64,000 nt of DNA from Pseudoalteromonas shioyasakiensis (GCF_019134595.1 NZ_CP077771.1:186001-250000), one strand, 5' to 3'. Positions 18,893 through 29,088 are shown, counted from the stretch's first letter. Translations and numbers: made by a program. The notes: a model not told the origin generated them from the letters alone.

Positions 18893-19911
18893 AGAGATAA
18901 CTTTACCTTGTATCCAAGTGCATCGGCTGTCACTTGTTGATTATTGTCCATACCACCCAAGCGATACAAACTTCCTTGGTGCTCTAATAAACCTCGATGA
19001 TCCATGCTCGCGGTATCGGCTTTTGGCATTACTTGCCATGTGTTTTTATCAACATCAAAGCGCCAAACATGATCACTCGCTGGCGCTGGTTTGCCATCGT
19101 ACCCCATACCATTGTAGTTATATGGGTTATCAGAGCCGCCCATCATATAAATGTCGCCATTAAAGCTGGTTGCTGCCATACGGTAATGGGCAACACCTGT
19201 TGGGTGTGGCACGGTACGCCAATCTATCTTTAATGGGTTATCTGCATCAATTGTACCTTTTAAACACTGTGCAACCGCAGCAAAAGAACGACGTTTATCA
19301 GCATTCGCCTGTGTTTTAACGCCATCACACACCAATATAGTGTTACCACTGATTGCCGCTGCTTGGCCAAACACCGGTTGACCTAAAAATGGCGAAGCCT
19401 GTTGCCAAGTATCTGTATGCGTATCATACACTTGTACTAAGTTAACATTGCCATCGTTATGCCAACCACTGACTAAATAGATATAACGCTGCTGGTACGA
19501 AAGCGCCACGCTGTCATCCACCGGTACTGGCATATTGGCAAGTTGCGTATATGAATTAGAGAGCACATCATAGCGATATACATCGGGTGAAGAGATTTCT
19601 TGATGATCGGCACTTACCGTATAACCACCAAATACATAGGCATGTTGACCAACACCCACCGCAGTACTCGCCAAACGACCAGTAAGGGGCAATGTACTTG
19701 GCACAGCTTTAGCTGTTTTCCACGCGTTATCTCCCACTTTAAGGACCCACACTTTATTGTGAACATCGGTATGTGCTTTGCCTGAGCTCAAGCCCATAAA
19801 GCTTAAGAAGTAGGCTTGTTCATCAATAACAACTTTGGCGACAGCGTTGTTCGCGACGGCTTCTGGTAAGGCCGGAATGGTTGCAAGTGCAATAGAAAAT
19901 AGCAGGCTCAT
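18889..19911 (-). CDS. exported kelch-repeat beta-propeller protein
   Basis: A 340-residue protein with an N-terminal signal-like segment (MSLLFSIALATIPALPEAVA) and at least five kelch blades with the typical pattern, for example AYVFGGYTVSADH, YLVSGWHNDG, IYMMGGSDNPYNYNG and LYRLGGMDNN. This matches six-bladed propellers such as the NanM sialate mutarotase group, but no catalytic residues could be assigned. It is first of a two-gene unit with the Sir2-like gene. Confidence 0.8.
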   Translation of the reverse strand: MSLLFSIALATIPALPEAVANNAVAKVVIDEQAYFLSFMGLSSGKAHTDVHNKVWVLKVGDNAWKTAKAVPSTLPLTGRLASTAVGVGQHAYVFGGYTVSADHQEISSPDVYRYDVLSNSYTQLANMPVPVDDSVALSYQQRYIYLVSGWHNDGNVNLVQVYDTHTDTWQQASPFLGQPVFGQAAAISGNTILVCDGVKTQANADKRRSFAAVAQCLKGTIDADNPLKIDWRTVPHPTGVAHYRMAATSFNGDIYMMGGSDNPYNYNGMGYDGKPAPASDHVWRFDVDKNTWQVMPKADTASMDHRGLLEHQGSLYRLGGMDNNQQVTADALGYKVKLSL

Positions 19912-19979
19912 AAATTAAATAGGTAACTTAACACATCGCTAAAGAATACCATTTTATGAGCCTGAAGAAAGGCTCGCTA

Positions 19980-20609
19980 TTAGTAAGCAATACTAATACG
20001 TTGATTTAAATGAGCTGCCGACTGTGCTTCATCAAGCATCGCTTTCGCATAATCGGTTACTGATATTTTGCTTTCGCCGTTTGCATCAGTAAAGAAGCTG
20101 TCGCCACCAACGCGGTAAGGGCCTTCTGACTCACCTGGGTAGATTACCGCTGCTGGTGATACAAAGGTCCAAGCTGTAGCTGCTGTTGATGCTCTAAATA
20201 CATCAAGTGCCTCACCTTGAGCTATGGCTTCTGCTTTGTATTCAGCAGGAAAATCTGGGCTTGATACCAGTGTTACACCCGGTGCCACTTCTAAGCTACC
20301 TGCACCGCCCACCCATAAAATGCGTGTGTTAGTACCTGCAAGAGCGTTTAGTAATTGTTTTGCTGTGTTTGCCACAATTTCATGGTTTCCTAAAGCACGA
20401 CCACCAATTGCAGCAATAACAACATCACTGCCTTCAGCTGCAGTTGCGATATCGTCTTTTGTTAAATCAAATTCAGTTACAGTAACGTTTTCTTGGGTTA
20501 CTTTACCTGCGTCTCTAACTAATGCATTCACTTGATGGCCACGTGCGATTGCTTCTGAAGTAATGTGGCTGCCAATCCAACCTGTTGCGCCAATAACTGC
20601 TAATTTCAT
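19980..20609 (-). CDS. NAD(P)-dependent oxidoreductase, atypical SDR (NmrA/YwnB-like)
   Basis: A 209-residue single-domain Rossmann protein. LAVIGATGWIGSHITSEAIAR is the extended dinucleotide motif, and VIAAIGG and ILWVGGAGSLEV follow at the expected spacing; residues 140-200 match the NAD(P)H-binding PF13460-type family (FRASTAATAWTFVSPAAV). It lacks the classical YxxxK dyad. It is divergent from a LysR regulator 102 bases away that probably controls it. Confidence 0.87.
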   Translation of the reverse strand: MKLAVIGATGWIGSHITSEAIARGHQVNALVRDAGKVTQENVTVTEFDLTKDDIATAAEGSDVVIAAIGGRALGNHEIVANTAKQLLNALAGTNTRILWVGGAGSLEVAPGVTLVSSPDFPAEYKAEAIAQGEALDVFRASTAATAWTFVSPAAVIYPGESEGPYRVGGDSFFTDANGESKISVTDYAKAMLDEAQSAAHLNQRISIAY

Positions 20610-20711
20610 GAGGAATTCTCCGTTGTTTGTTTCAATGATTGCAGTTTACTTGTTCACTATTTACTGATAAATACACTATATAGATACACATTATTTCATT
20701 TTAAGATACCA

Positions 20712-21596
20712 ATGGATAAACTCACTTCAATTACTAGCTTTGTCGAAGTTGCCCGTACAGGCAGCTTTACTCAAGCCGCTGAGCATATAGGCTTAAGCCG
20801 ATTACAAGTTTCTAGGCATATTCAAGATATTGAAAAGTGGCTAAATTTAAGGTTATTTCATCGCACAACACGCAAAGTCAGTTTAACTCTTCAAGGCGAA
20901 GAGGCCCTTAGCTATTGCCAGCAAATACTAAATCAAGTGTCTGACTTACAAAGCCGAGCACACAGCCACAACAACGAATTAGTGGGTACCATTCGAGTTG
21001 CCTCTCCTATTGGGCTTGGCCAACATAAACTGTTTGATGCCATTGAAGTGTTCACCAAACGCCATCCTCAGACGCGGTTTGAGCTGTTACTTTCAGATAG
21101 TTTATCGCAGTTGGTTGATGACCGCGTTGATATCGCTTTGCGTTACATCCACCAGCCCGATGAAGGTCTTATTGCCCGTAAGCTAATGTATATCGCAACT
21201 GCAGTATGTGCTTCTAACGATTATTTAGCTGCGAACCCACAGATTAATGAGCCAAATGACTTAACTGCACATAATTGCCTTATTCATAACAAACACACTA
21301 TTTGGCAATTTCAACACGACGACAACACACAAAAAGTGACAGTAAAGGGCAACATTGTTGCCAACGATATGGGGGTGCTTTTAAAAGCAGCGAAACAAGG
21401 AATGGGGATTGCTCACCTACCATGCGATCTCGCCAATGACTATTTGGCATCAGGTGAGCTTGTAAAAGTACTGCCAGAGCATACTACTATGGGCTCTCAC
21501 TTATGGGCGGTGTATTTATCGCGTAACTTCCAACAAAATGTGGTCAGAGCATTCATCGATTTTTTAGCAGAGCACTGGCAACACGATATCTTATAA
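20712..21596 (+). CDS. LysR-family transcriptional regulator
   Basis: A 294-residue regulator with the N-terminal helix-turn-helix (FTQAAEHIGLSRLQVSRHI, LNLRLFHRTTRKVSLT) and a periplasmic-binding-like effector domain from about residue 90. It is divergent from the short dehydrogenase-like gene at 20609 and would bind the ~100 bp between them. The sequence is of the CrgA-like branch (FVEVARTGSFTQAAEHIG). The inducer is unknown. Confidence 0.92.
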   Translation: MDKLTSITSFVEVARTGSFTQAAEHIGLSRLQVSRHIQDIEKWLNLRLFHRTTRKVSLTLQGEEALSYCQQILNQVSDLQSRAHSHNNELVGTIRVASPIGLGQHKLFDAIEVFTKRHPQTRFELLLSDSLSQLVDDRVDIALRYIHQPDEGLIARKLMYIATAVCASNDYLAANPQINEPNDLTAHNCLIHNKHTIWQFQHDDNTQKVTVKGNIVANDMGVLLKAAKQGMGIAHLPCDLANDYLASGELVKVLPEHTTMGSHLWAVYLSRNFQQNVVRAFIDFLAEHWQHDIL

Positions 21597-21641
21597 TCTA
21601 AACCTGCTGCAAATACGTATAAGCAACAAAAAGGAGCCGTA

Positions 21642-21893
21642 ATGCAGCACTTAGATCATGAAATATCACGCATCATAGAGATGGCGTGGGAAGACAGAAC
21701 CCCGTTTGAAGCAATAAACCAACAGTTTGGTTTAAATGAAAAAAGCGTTATCGCGCTAATGCGTGAGCAATTAACAAGCTCGAGTTTTAAACTTTGGCGA
21801 AAACGCGCAGCGGGTAGGCAAACCAAACACTTAAAACTACGCCATCCAGATATATCCCGTGGCTACTGTAAAACCCAGTACAAACATAGATAA
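21642..21893 (+). CDS. TIGR03643 / DUF2805 family small protein
   Basis: An 83-residue basic protein starting MQHLDHEISRIIEMAWEDRT, then PFEAINQQFGLNEKSVIALM and FKLWRKRAAGRQTKH. The residues EISRIIEMAWEDRTPFEAI and the end LKLWRKR..GR.TKH match the TIGR03643 family, found in marine bacteria near photolyase-type genes elsewhere. A good AAGGAG precedes the start. Function unknown. Confidence 0.85.
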   Translation: MQHLDHEISRIIEMAWEDRTPFEAINQQFGLNEKSVIALMREQLTSSSFKLWRKRAAGRQTKHLKLRHPDISRGYCKTQYKHR

Positions 21894-21895
21894 AG

Positions 21896-23216
21896 TTACT
21901 TTATCTTTTGTGAAAACTGGCCAACCGCATCCACTACTTTTTGAGCGCCATGTTGAATGTCGCTCATCACACGCCCTGATTCTGAGGCGAGGTTAAATCC
22001 TTGCTCAGCTTTGGTTTTTCCTAATTCAATAACCTCTACCGTATGTTTAGTCAAAGACCTATTCTGTTTTACAACATCAACAATCTCGACTGTCGAATTA
22101 GAGGTTCTTAAAGCAAGCTGCCTGACTTCATCAGCAACTACTGCAAAACCCCTGCCTTGCTCGCCGGCACGGGCCGCTTCAATTGCCGCATTAAGGGCTA
22201 ATAAATTTGTTTGCTCCGCAATACTACTAATACTTTGTACTATGGCAGCAATTTGCTGTGATTGTTTATCAAGCTCTGCCATTTCAGCTGCAGCTTGCTC
22301 CATTTGCTTTGCTAGACCGTCCATTACATGAACCATTTCATCTAAAACAGTGGCACCTTGCTTAGCTGCTTTATCAGTTTCGGTTGATGTGCTGTAAGCG
22401 ATGTCTGCCGCTTGAGACACAGCCATTTCTAAATTCACTTGTTCGGTGATCACAGTGGCAAACTTAACGACTTTATAAAGCACATCTTGCTCGTTAAAAA
22501 CCGGATTGTAAGTCGCCTCCAACCAAATGGGTTCACCAAATTTATTCACTCGCTTAAATCGTGACGAGATAAATTGGCCTTTTTGTAATTTCTGCCAAAA
22601 CTCAGCATAGCCAGTTGAATTTGCTTCATCAGGTTCACAAAACATGCGGTGATGTTTACCGATAATTTCGTCTTTTGTATAACCAACCAACCCCCGCTAG
22701 AAATTGGTTATTCGCTTTTAAAACATGGCCTTCTAAATCAAACTCAATAACCGCCATAGAGCGATTAATTGCTTTAACTAAGTCTTTATTTTCTCGCGAT
22801 GTTTCAATTGTTCGAGTCAGCACACTGGCATGAAGATCAAACTTTTCAAAGCCCTGCTGTTTATTTAAGATTGGATGAAAAAATGCCCTTAACCAAACAT
22901 GCTGGTCCTGTGCATTTAAAAGCTGAATAGCACCGACCCAAGCTGATTTGTCTAAAATAGCTCGTTTGAACTGAAGGGAATGCTTAGCTTGTTTAGCGGT
23001 GCTAGGCACCAAATCAAGCAGAGGTTTTCCTATTAATTGGGCTTCTGTATAGCCGAGCTCTGCTAATACTTGCGTATTGGCAAACGTGATACAACCTTCC
23101 TTATCAAGTTCCAGCGTAAACATTCTATTATCTAATGTATCTTTCACTTGAGATACGTTAAACAACTCCTCTTCTAACTGAGCTATCCTTTCTTTCAATG
23201 GTTGGGTAAAAAACAT
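21896..23216 (-). pseudogene. PAS-PAS chemoreceptor split by a 4-bp duplication
   Basis: Two overlapping frames are halves of one 440-residue receptor. 22656-23216 encodes MFFTQPLKERI, PAS1 and the beginning of PAS2, ending [18 protein letters not shown]; 21896-22690 encodes the rest from [17 protein letters not shown] to the signalling domain ([20 protein letters not shown]). At 22683-22694 (minus strand) the sequence is GGTTGGTTGGTT; removing one 4-base unit restores LAGVGYTKDE exactly as in the paralogue at 23413. So the gene is broken by expansion of a tetranucleotide repeat, by phase variation, or by a sequencing error. Confidence 0.85.
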
Positions 23217-23386
23217 AAATCATCCCACCTTTAATACTAAAATCATCACAGAGTAGCTCGATAAGGACTACTAAATCTGTACCGTTCGATGATATTAGCG
23301 TAAAAAAGTTGGATAAATACCCGCTTTCAAGACAATAGGAAGTTTCTTGAAGCAAAATAAGAAATGATTTAATTAAATAGCATTAT

Positions 23387-23411
23387 AAAAGCCTAACTGA
23401 GTAGGCTTTTT
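23387..23411. terminator. intrinsic terminator after the second chemoreceptor
   Basis: AAAAGCCTA and TAGGCTTTTT flank a 6-base loop directly downstream of the minus-strand receptor gene that ends at 23413; T runs occur on both strands. Confidence 0.8.
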
Positions 23412-23412
23412 G

Positions 23413-24732
23413 TCAGTGATTCAGTTGATTTGCAAATTGTCCAACTGCATCAACCACTTGCTGCGCACCGTGTTGTATATCTTCCATCACTTGGCCAGAC
23501 TCATTTGATAAAGACACACCTTGCTCAGCTTTCACCTTGCCTTGCTCAATAACCTTTACCGTATTTTGCGTAAGTGACTGATTGTTATTTACTACTTCAA
23601 CAATTTCTTCAGTGGCTTTTGAGGTTCTTGAAGCAAGCTGTCTGACTTCATCAGCCACCACCGCAAAACCTCGGCCTTGCTCACCGGCACGAGCGGCTTC
23701 AATGGCCGCATTTAGCGCCAGCAAGTTTGTTTGCTCTGCAATGCTACTAATACTTTGCACAATGGCTGCAATTTGTTGTGACTGTTTATCGAGGGCTGAA
23801 ATCTCTTGGGCTGCTTGCTCCATCTGCTGAGCTAATTCATTCATCACCGTCATGGTATTTTGTAACACCTCAGCCCCTTGTTGAGCGAGTTTATCGGTCT
23901 CGGTTGATGTGCCATACGCAATCTCGGCCGCTTGTGAAATTGCCTGTTCACGATTAACTTGCTCAGTGATCACTGTGGCAAACTTCATCACTTTGTAAAG
24001 CTCACCAAAATCATTTGAAATGGGGTTGTATGAAGCTTCAAGCCACACTTCATTACCATGACGGTCAACACGTTTAAAACGATCAACAACAAACTCACCG
24101 CGTTTTAGGCGCTGCCAAAACTTCTCATACTCAGCTGACTCAGCAAGTTCAGGCTCACAAAGCATACTATGGTGCTTACCTACTATCTCTTCTTTTTTAT
24201 AACCCATACTCTCTAAAAACGGTTCATTTGCGTTAATAACCTTACCCTCAAGGTCAAACTCAATAACCGCCATCGAGCGATAGATAGCATTTATAGTGTC
24301 GCGCTGTTCACGAGAAGTAGAAATTGCATCGGTAAGCACTGTGCCATAAATAGCAAAGTAATTAAGCTCACCTTTCTCTGTGTGTACCGGGTGTGCAATC
24401 AAACGGAGCCACTCAAGCTTGCCGTCATAGCGAGTTATTTGTAAGTGCCCTACTCCATGCTGTTGATTTTCAATGGCGTTTTTTAGTTCTGCAAACTGGT
24501 CAGTATTTCGAGATTGTTCAGTAATAATATCTTGAAAGGGCGAGTCAATTAGCTGGTTGTGCGAGTAGCCTAATTCATCTAAAAAGTTCTGGTTTATATA
24601 GGCCATTGTGCCATCTGCACGCAGCCTAAGCACCAACATCTCTTCATCAATACCTGAAGTGAGATCTTTTAGCGGATAAAGCTCAGCTTTTAACGCATCA
24701 ACTTCAGCCTGTAAGGATTTACTAAACCACAT
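23413..24732 (-). CDS. PAS-PAS methyl-accepting chemotaxis protein
   Basis: A 439-residue soluble chemoreceptor beginning [21 protein letters not shown]1 is at about 25-135, PAS2 at about 150-260 ([31 protein letters not shown]), then the signalling domain with [20 protein letters not shown]. It is very similar over its whole length to the frameshifted neighbour at 21896-23216, implying a tandem duplication. No transmembrane segments, so it would sense cytoplasmic redox or oxygen state through PAS cofactors; this is inferred from the family. Confidence 0.92.
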   Translation of the reverse strand: MWFSKSLQAEVDALKAELYPLKDLTSGIDEEMLVLRLRADGTMAYINQNFLDELGYSHNQLIDSPFQDIITEQSRNTDQFAELKNAIENQQHGVGHLQITRYDGKLEWLRLIAHPVHTEKGELNYFAIYGTVLTDAISTSREQRDTINAIYRSMAVIEFDLEGKVINANEPFLESMGYKKEEIVGKHHSMLCEPELAESAEYEKFWQRLKRGEFVVDRFKRVDRHGNEVWLEASYNPISNDFGELYKVMKFATVITEQVNREQAISQAAEIAYGTSTETDKLAQQGAEVLQNTMTVMNELAQQMEQAAQEISALDKQSQQIAAIVQSISSIAEQTNLLALNAAIEAARAGEQGRGFAVVADEVRQLASRTSKATEEIVEVVNNNQSLTQNTVKVIEQGKVKAEQGVSLSNESGQVMEDIQHGAQQVVDAVGQFANQLNH

Positions 24733-24837
24733 AAAGCGCCCTGATTTTTTATTAACGTGTTGTTAATAAAATTGTAGAACAATTATCGCAGGGTGCTACT
24801 TTAGGATAAGCAAAAAGAATTAAGAAAAGTAATTTAA

Positions 24838-25092
24838 TTAAGAAGCTTGAGAAGTCAATTTAACGTATTTCTCTGCTAGCTCATCTAAAGTTTCACGATG
24901 ATTTGGATCTGGCTTAATGCAATCAATAGGACACACACTCACACAAGTAGGGTTATCGTAGTGCCCTACACACTCAGTGCATTTGTTTGGGTCTATTTGA
25001 TATATCTTCGCGCCCATATAAATAGCCTCATTCGGGCACTCCGGATCACACATATCACAGTTAATACATTTGTTATTGATGAGTAATGCCAT
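24838..25092 (-). CDS. yfhL: YfhL-family 4Fe-4S dicluster ferredoxin; island target gene
   Basis: An 84-residue ferredoxin with two cluster motifs, CINCDMCDPECPNEAI and CTECVGHYDNPTCVSVCPI; the eight-residue insertion in the second motif is typical of YfhL/FdxA-type 2[4Fe-4S] ferredoxins. The first 13 codons are part of a 40-bp sequence repeated at 50879-50918, so the genomic island is inserted at this 5' end and has restored the reading frame while replacing everything upstream of the start codon. Expression now depends on sequence carried by the island end. Confidence 0.95.
   Translation of the reverse strand: MALLINNKCINCDMCDPECPNEAIYMGAKIYQIDPNKCTECVGHYDNPTCVSVCPIDCIKPDPNHRETLDELAEKYVKLTSQAS
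25053..25092. other. island attachment site, left copy (attL/attR core)
   Basis: This 40-bp stretch, running from TATCACAGTTAATAC to GAGTAATGCCAT, is identical to 50879-50918. It covers codons 1-13 of the ferredoxin gene. It lies 247 bases before the first recombinase gene, the expected place for the integrase-proximal attachment site. Confidence 0.85.
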
Positions 25093-25283
25093 TTAATGCC
25101 CTCGAACATAAATCACTATAAAACAAATAGTTACATGAGTAGGTATGTAACACATATATTTTTCAAACAAGCTTAGTTTGAAAAATATTCGATAAATAAT
25201 AACACAATTCGTAGCACACTCTGTTTATGAGCAGCCGTTACAAAAGCGGTCGCGCATTCTACTTTACCCCACTCTAAATTTTG

Positions 25284-25297
25284 TTGATCTAGATCAA
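25284..25297. promoter_or_regulatory. FNR-type box, left island end
   Basis: TTGATCTAGATCAA fits the FNR/EtrA consensus TTGATnnnnATCAA perfectly. It is 43 bases before the first recombinase start and 192 bases before the ferredoxin start, so it could affect either of these divergent genes. The same 14-mer appears at 51029-51042 beyond the other attachment site. Confidence 0.6.
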
Positions 25298-25339
25298 ACG
25301 ACAGGCCTGCAGGGCTTAATAAACCTGAGTTTTAGAGAA

Positions 25340-26998
25340 ATGAAAAACACGAAAAAACCCATTACAAAAGCCGAATACATCAAAGCAAAAGCAGTTTGGA
25401 AAGAGACGAAGGCACCTTTTTCAATGTTGTACATAAAAAAGTGTGTTACTGCGATTCAAATAATTTCAAATTTTGAGAGAAAAGTTGCTTTAAAACAAGG
25501 GATTAAAAATAAGCCCTTGGTTCGTTTGTCTAAATATGAGCAACAACACAATTTACGGCTCGTTTTCACCCCAAAAGGTAAGGTCATCTTCTATTCTAAT
25601 TTCCCAAAAAAATTAGAGATCCGAAACGTAAAGCTAGGGGAGTTACCAGAACTCACCATTGCAAAAGCAAGAGAGCTTACGCAAACGATATTAGAGGGAA
25701 GAACGATATTCGCCGATTTAAACACTATTTTTAAAGAGTATGAGCAGAACCTGACAAACCGACATTTACTCGCACCAACAAAGTTTGCAGCCGGTTCATT
25801 GAGAACATATAAGTGCAGAGTAAAAAAGCTTAAGCAGTACTTTAATATGAAAACGAGATTTCAAAGTATTACGGCAGGGGATCTTGAGCGAATCATTGAT
25901 AAAATTATTGCTAGCGAATCCAACAACCAAGCCATAGAGCTATTTGCTCAAATAAGGCGTATATGGAAGTTTGCCAAAAATAAGTTTAACAATGGCCGTA
26001 ATCCTGCTGCTGACATCGATGATTATTATGTTTCGGATCGAGTTGATACTCCCCGCCCGTGCCAAGCCTACACTGACTTAGATTCAATTGCAGAGTTGTG
26101 GATCAACCTTGCAACTACGCCATGCATTCACCAGAAGAACGCAGCCAGGTTTATGATTTTAACGGGCTTGAGGCCTATCAACATTCCTCAAATGAAATGG
26201 TCATGGCTGAATAGTATTACCTTTCCGACCTTAATAACTTTTCCGTCATCCATCGTAGGTGTACGTGGTGAAATGAAAAACCAAAAAGAATACAGACTCC
26301 CACTAACAAAAATGATGCGAACTATTATCCTTGAACAAAGGGCATGGATGGAATCGGCACGACCTAATTGCAATCAAGAGTTCATTTTTCTGCAACCACG
26401 CGACCCTATGAAGCAATTTTCTAAACGCTCCCTCGATAAAATTATCAAAGACTATTCTCCATTTGATGCAGTAAAAGGCGATATCGAACAGATTGTAATG
26501 AAAGGCTCTGCGGGTGCATTTTGTACTATGTGTAGAAGCTTTTTTAAATCCAATACAAAAGAGCTGTTGGTATCAAACGGCTACCACTTTAAGCATGCAG
26601 AAGACTTAACCCGGTTAGCACTTCATCATTTGAGAAAGTCTGATGATCCGAATGGGCTTAACTACGATAAATCTGAAGAGCTCTACGGCACTTCAACAAA
26701 ACTTAAGTTCAATGTATTTAAGTTACACGAGGTCAGCATTTTAAAACGAGTCCATGAGTTTCAAAGCTTAGAGTTAAGGCCTACAGCATTTCAGGTAAAC
26801 CAACAAAAAATAATCAAAGATAAGGAACATAAAAAAGCGCTAAGAGAGCGAATAAAAGCATCGCTTGTCCATAAAGGTGCATACATTCAATTCATAAATC
26901 AGCCTTTTGGCGATACAGGAAAATCAGTTAAAGAGTTAATTCTGACTAAAGATGGTAGAACTGTAATCGAAAGTTACCTTGATGATATTGCTGTTTAA
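25340..26998 (+). CDS. tyrosine recombinase-like integrase, first of a tandem pair
   Basis: A 552-residue protein with a tyrosine recombinase layout. The N-terminal half contains a core-binding-like SAM domain (LRTYKCRVKKLKQYFNMKT, SITAGDLERIIDKII). The catalytic half has Arg278 in ILTGLRPINIPQMKW, a second Arg in CTMCRSFFKS, His in LALHHLRKS, and candidate tyrosines in LNYDKSEELYG. The order R-R-H-Y is right but spacing in box II is longer than usual, so it is a divergent branch. It is 247 bases from the attachment site and reads into the island, as integrases do. Confidence 0.8.
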   Translation: MKNTKKPITKAEYIKAKAVWKETKAPFSMLYIKKCVTAIQIISNFERKVALKQGIKNKPLVRLSKYEQQHNLRLVFTPKGKVIFYSNFPKKLEIRNVKLGELPELTIAKARELTQTILEGRTIFADLNTIFKEYEQNLTNRHLLAPTKFAAGSLRTYKCRVKKLKQYFNMKTRFQSITAGDLERIIDKIIASESNNQAIELFAQIRRIWKFAKNKFNNGRNPAADIDDYYVSDRVDTPRPCQAYTDLDSIAELWINLATTPCIHQKNAARFMILTGLRPINIPQMKWSWLNSITFPTLITFPSSIVGVRGEMKNQKEYRLPLTKMMRTIILEQRAWMESARPNCNQEFIFLQPRDPMKQFSKRSLDKIIKDYSPFDAVKGDIEQIVMKGSAGAFCTMCRSFFKSNTKELLVSNGYHFKHAEDLTRLALHHLRKSDDPNGLNYDKSEELYGTSTKLKFNVFKLHEVSILKRVHEFQSLELRPTAFQVNQQKIIKDKEHKKALRERIKASLVHKGAYIQFINQPFGDTGKSVKELILTKDGRTVIESYLDDIAV

Positions 26999-27501
26999 GC
27001 TAAATACTCATCCGAAAAGTATACTGAAAGAGCATATAGAAACTAAATAATGACTTAGCGTAAAGCCGGGTCATTTTTCGTACAACAACAAAGGTGATGA
27101 ACACTTTTCGCTCAAAAATAATAAATAGTATTGGCAAAAATAAATTTAACGGTAGAACGAAGAAAAGTATTGAATTTTGATGAACTTACAAAGAATTTAT
27201 AAAAAGTACACAAAAATCGTTAAAAAATTTTATTAAAAAAAATTTAAAAAAGTTTAGTACCCAAAACATACTAATACACCACCAAAAAGCTCAGATTTGA
27301 TAATAAGCTTATAAACGACATATCAGTAGCTTAAACAAAGCCATTTAATTTCACCACCAAAATGATCTTAGTAGTCATAGGCTTAAAGCCATAGCTGGCA
27401 AGGCTTCCCCCCTCTTGCAGCAATCAAAAAACTCATTCAACATAATAAAAAAGCGACAAAGTTAATTCATCCCAGATGAAATAATAAAGACTTAATAAAA
27501 T
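26999..27501. other. 502-bp AT-rich gap between the two recombinase genes
   Basis: No open frame with a ribosome binding site was found. The stretch is very AT-rich (long A runs at 27220-27260). A short G/C-rich patch with CCCCCC at 27408-27413 is the only composition change. No inverted repeats long enough to call and no copy of the 40-bp attachment core were seen. Confidence 0.6.
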
Positions 27502-29088
27502 ATGAAAAAAACCAACAAGAAGTTTAAGAAAAATAAAATAAGCAGAATATTAGATAAAATTAGAAACCTATCTAAGATAACAAGTGAAAATGAGTCTGAG
27601 AAGCAAAGTGAAAGTGAGTGTATTAGCAAGTCGAAATTCGACAGTATTAAACCACCATATAGTGATAAAGATATTTTAATATTATCTGAATGCGCTGCAG
27701 CAATTGAATACCCAGAACCAGAACCAGGTCAACCAAAAAAAGATCTTAGGATGTCTAAATATGACAGTGAAAAAAACTTAAGATACGTTTTTTATCCAAA
27801 TGGAGTCGTAAAAGTTTTTGCACATTTTGATAAAAAAATTGGGTTAAAAAGTACTCTCTTAGGTAGCTTTGAAACAATGACAGTCGCTGAAGCTGCTAGG
27901 CTTAGCGCCATCATTTTATATAATCACCTATATGGTCAAACGCTTGGAGAAGTTGCTGAACTGTATATAGAAGAATTAAAACAAGAGCAAAAGAGTAATC
28001 GTCGTTCATTTTCAGATGGAACCATTAGAACGTATTCATGCTACCTTAGAAAATTTTCAACTATCATTGGTGTTGATAAAAGGTTTATTGATATTACAAG
28101 TGATGATATTCAACTAGCATTTACGAAATTAAAGAGTGATCTTACAAGGGAATATGTAGAAACCATTTTCCATCGCGTTAAAGATTTATTTAAGTTTTCA
28201 ATAGACAGACTAAATTATAAGAACAACCCTTTTAATAATGTCAAAAGTTTATATTTATCTAAGAAAAGATGTGAAATAAGAAAGTATGAAGGCTACACAG
28301 ATAATGAATCTACAGCAAAGCTATTAATCGCTCTGGAACACAACGAAAATAGAAATTTAGTAAATGCTTTAAAGCTTTGTATTTTTGCCGCATTAAGACC
28401 TCAGTGCGCTTGCACATTAAAGAGCAGCTATTTAGATAATTTAGATGATCCGAAGGTTTTGATAATACCAGGTAGTACCACAACAGAAAGAGGGCCAACA
28501 AAAAACCAACAAGAACAGAAAATAATATTAACCAGTGAAATGATAAAAGCCATAAAAGATCAATTAGCATATTCAAAAAGAGTATATGGTGAGATAAAAG
28601 AGTACTTGTTTGTAAGCATACGAAATCCTGAAAATCATTTACCATACAATACGCTTAGGGAGTTCATGCAGAAGAATGCACCTAAAAATATGGATAAGGC
28701 AAACCCTTATAAAATTAACAAGAAAGGCTCTAAAGGTTCTTGCTTAACTATGTTTAGAAAACTTGCTAAAACAAATGTACTGGTTGCATTAACAAATAAT
28801 TATTCAACACTAACGGAAGCTGAAATTGAATCAAAAGAAATATTACACCACATAAGTAACTCTGAGAAAAAGCTATCAACAGAAGAAAAAAATGAATCTG
28901 AAGCAAATAGAATGCTTCATATTATACATACAAATCATGACCGCTCCGGAATGCATTACACTTCCGCTGAAGAGCAACACAGAACGTACTCAAAAAGATC
29001 AAACAATTTATTCATATTGCATGAAAATGCAATCCTTGAAGCTATGAATAAAATAAAGAAAAGTAATGAAGAATATCAAACCATTTAA
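27502..29088 (+). CDS. tyrosine recombinase-like integrase, second of a tandem pair
   Basis: A 528-residue lysine-rich protein that is clearly related to the first recombinase. Shared blocks include RMSKYDSEKNLRYVF versus RLSKYEQQHNLRLVF, TIRTYSCYLRKF versus LRTYKCRVKKL, IFAALRPQ (catalytic Arg) and the block TMFRKLAKTN, LHHISN, HYTSAEEQH with the second Arg, His and Tyr. The charged N-terminal 60 residues are unlike the first protein. Lower GC than its neighbours suggests a separate origin. Two consecutive recombinases may act together as in paired or trio recombinase modules. Confidence 0.78.
   Translation: MKKTNKKFKKNKISRILDKIRNLSKITSENESEKQSESECISKSKFDSIKPPYSDKDILILSECAAAIEYPEPEPGQPKKDLRMSKYDSEKNLRYVFYPNGVVKVFAHFDKKIGLKSTLLGSFETMTVAEAARLSAIILYNHLYGQTLGEVAELYIEELKQEQKSNRRSFSDGTIRTYSCYLRKFSTIIGVDKRFIDITSDDIQLAFTKLKSDLTREYVETIFHRVKDLFKFSIDRLNYKNNPFNNVKSLYLSKKRCEIRKYEGYTDNESTAKLLIALEHNENRNLVNALKLCIFAALRPQCACTLKSSYLDNLDDPKVLIIPGSTTTERGPTKNQQEQKIILTSEMIKAIKDQLAYSKRVYGEIKEYLFVSIRNPENHLPYNTLREFMQKNAPKNMDKANPYKINKKGSKGSCLTMFRKLAKTNVLVALTNNYSTLTEAEIESKEILHHISNSEKKLSTEEKNESEANRMLHIIHTNHDRSGMHYTSAEEQHRTYSKRSNNLFILHENAILEAMNKIKKSNEEYQTI

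Noticed and set aside
26999..27501. Second attachment site or promoter cluster between the recombinases
   Set aside because: No repeat of the 40-bp core or inverted repeat was found; only AT-rich sequence.
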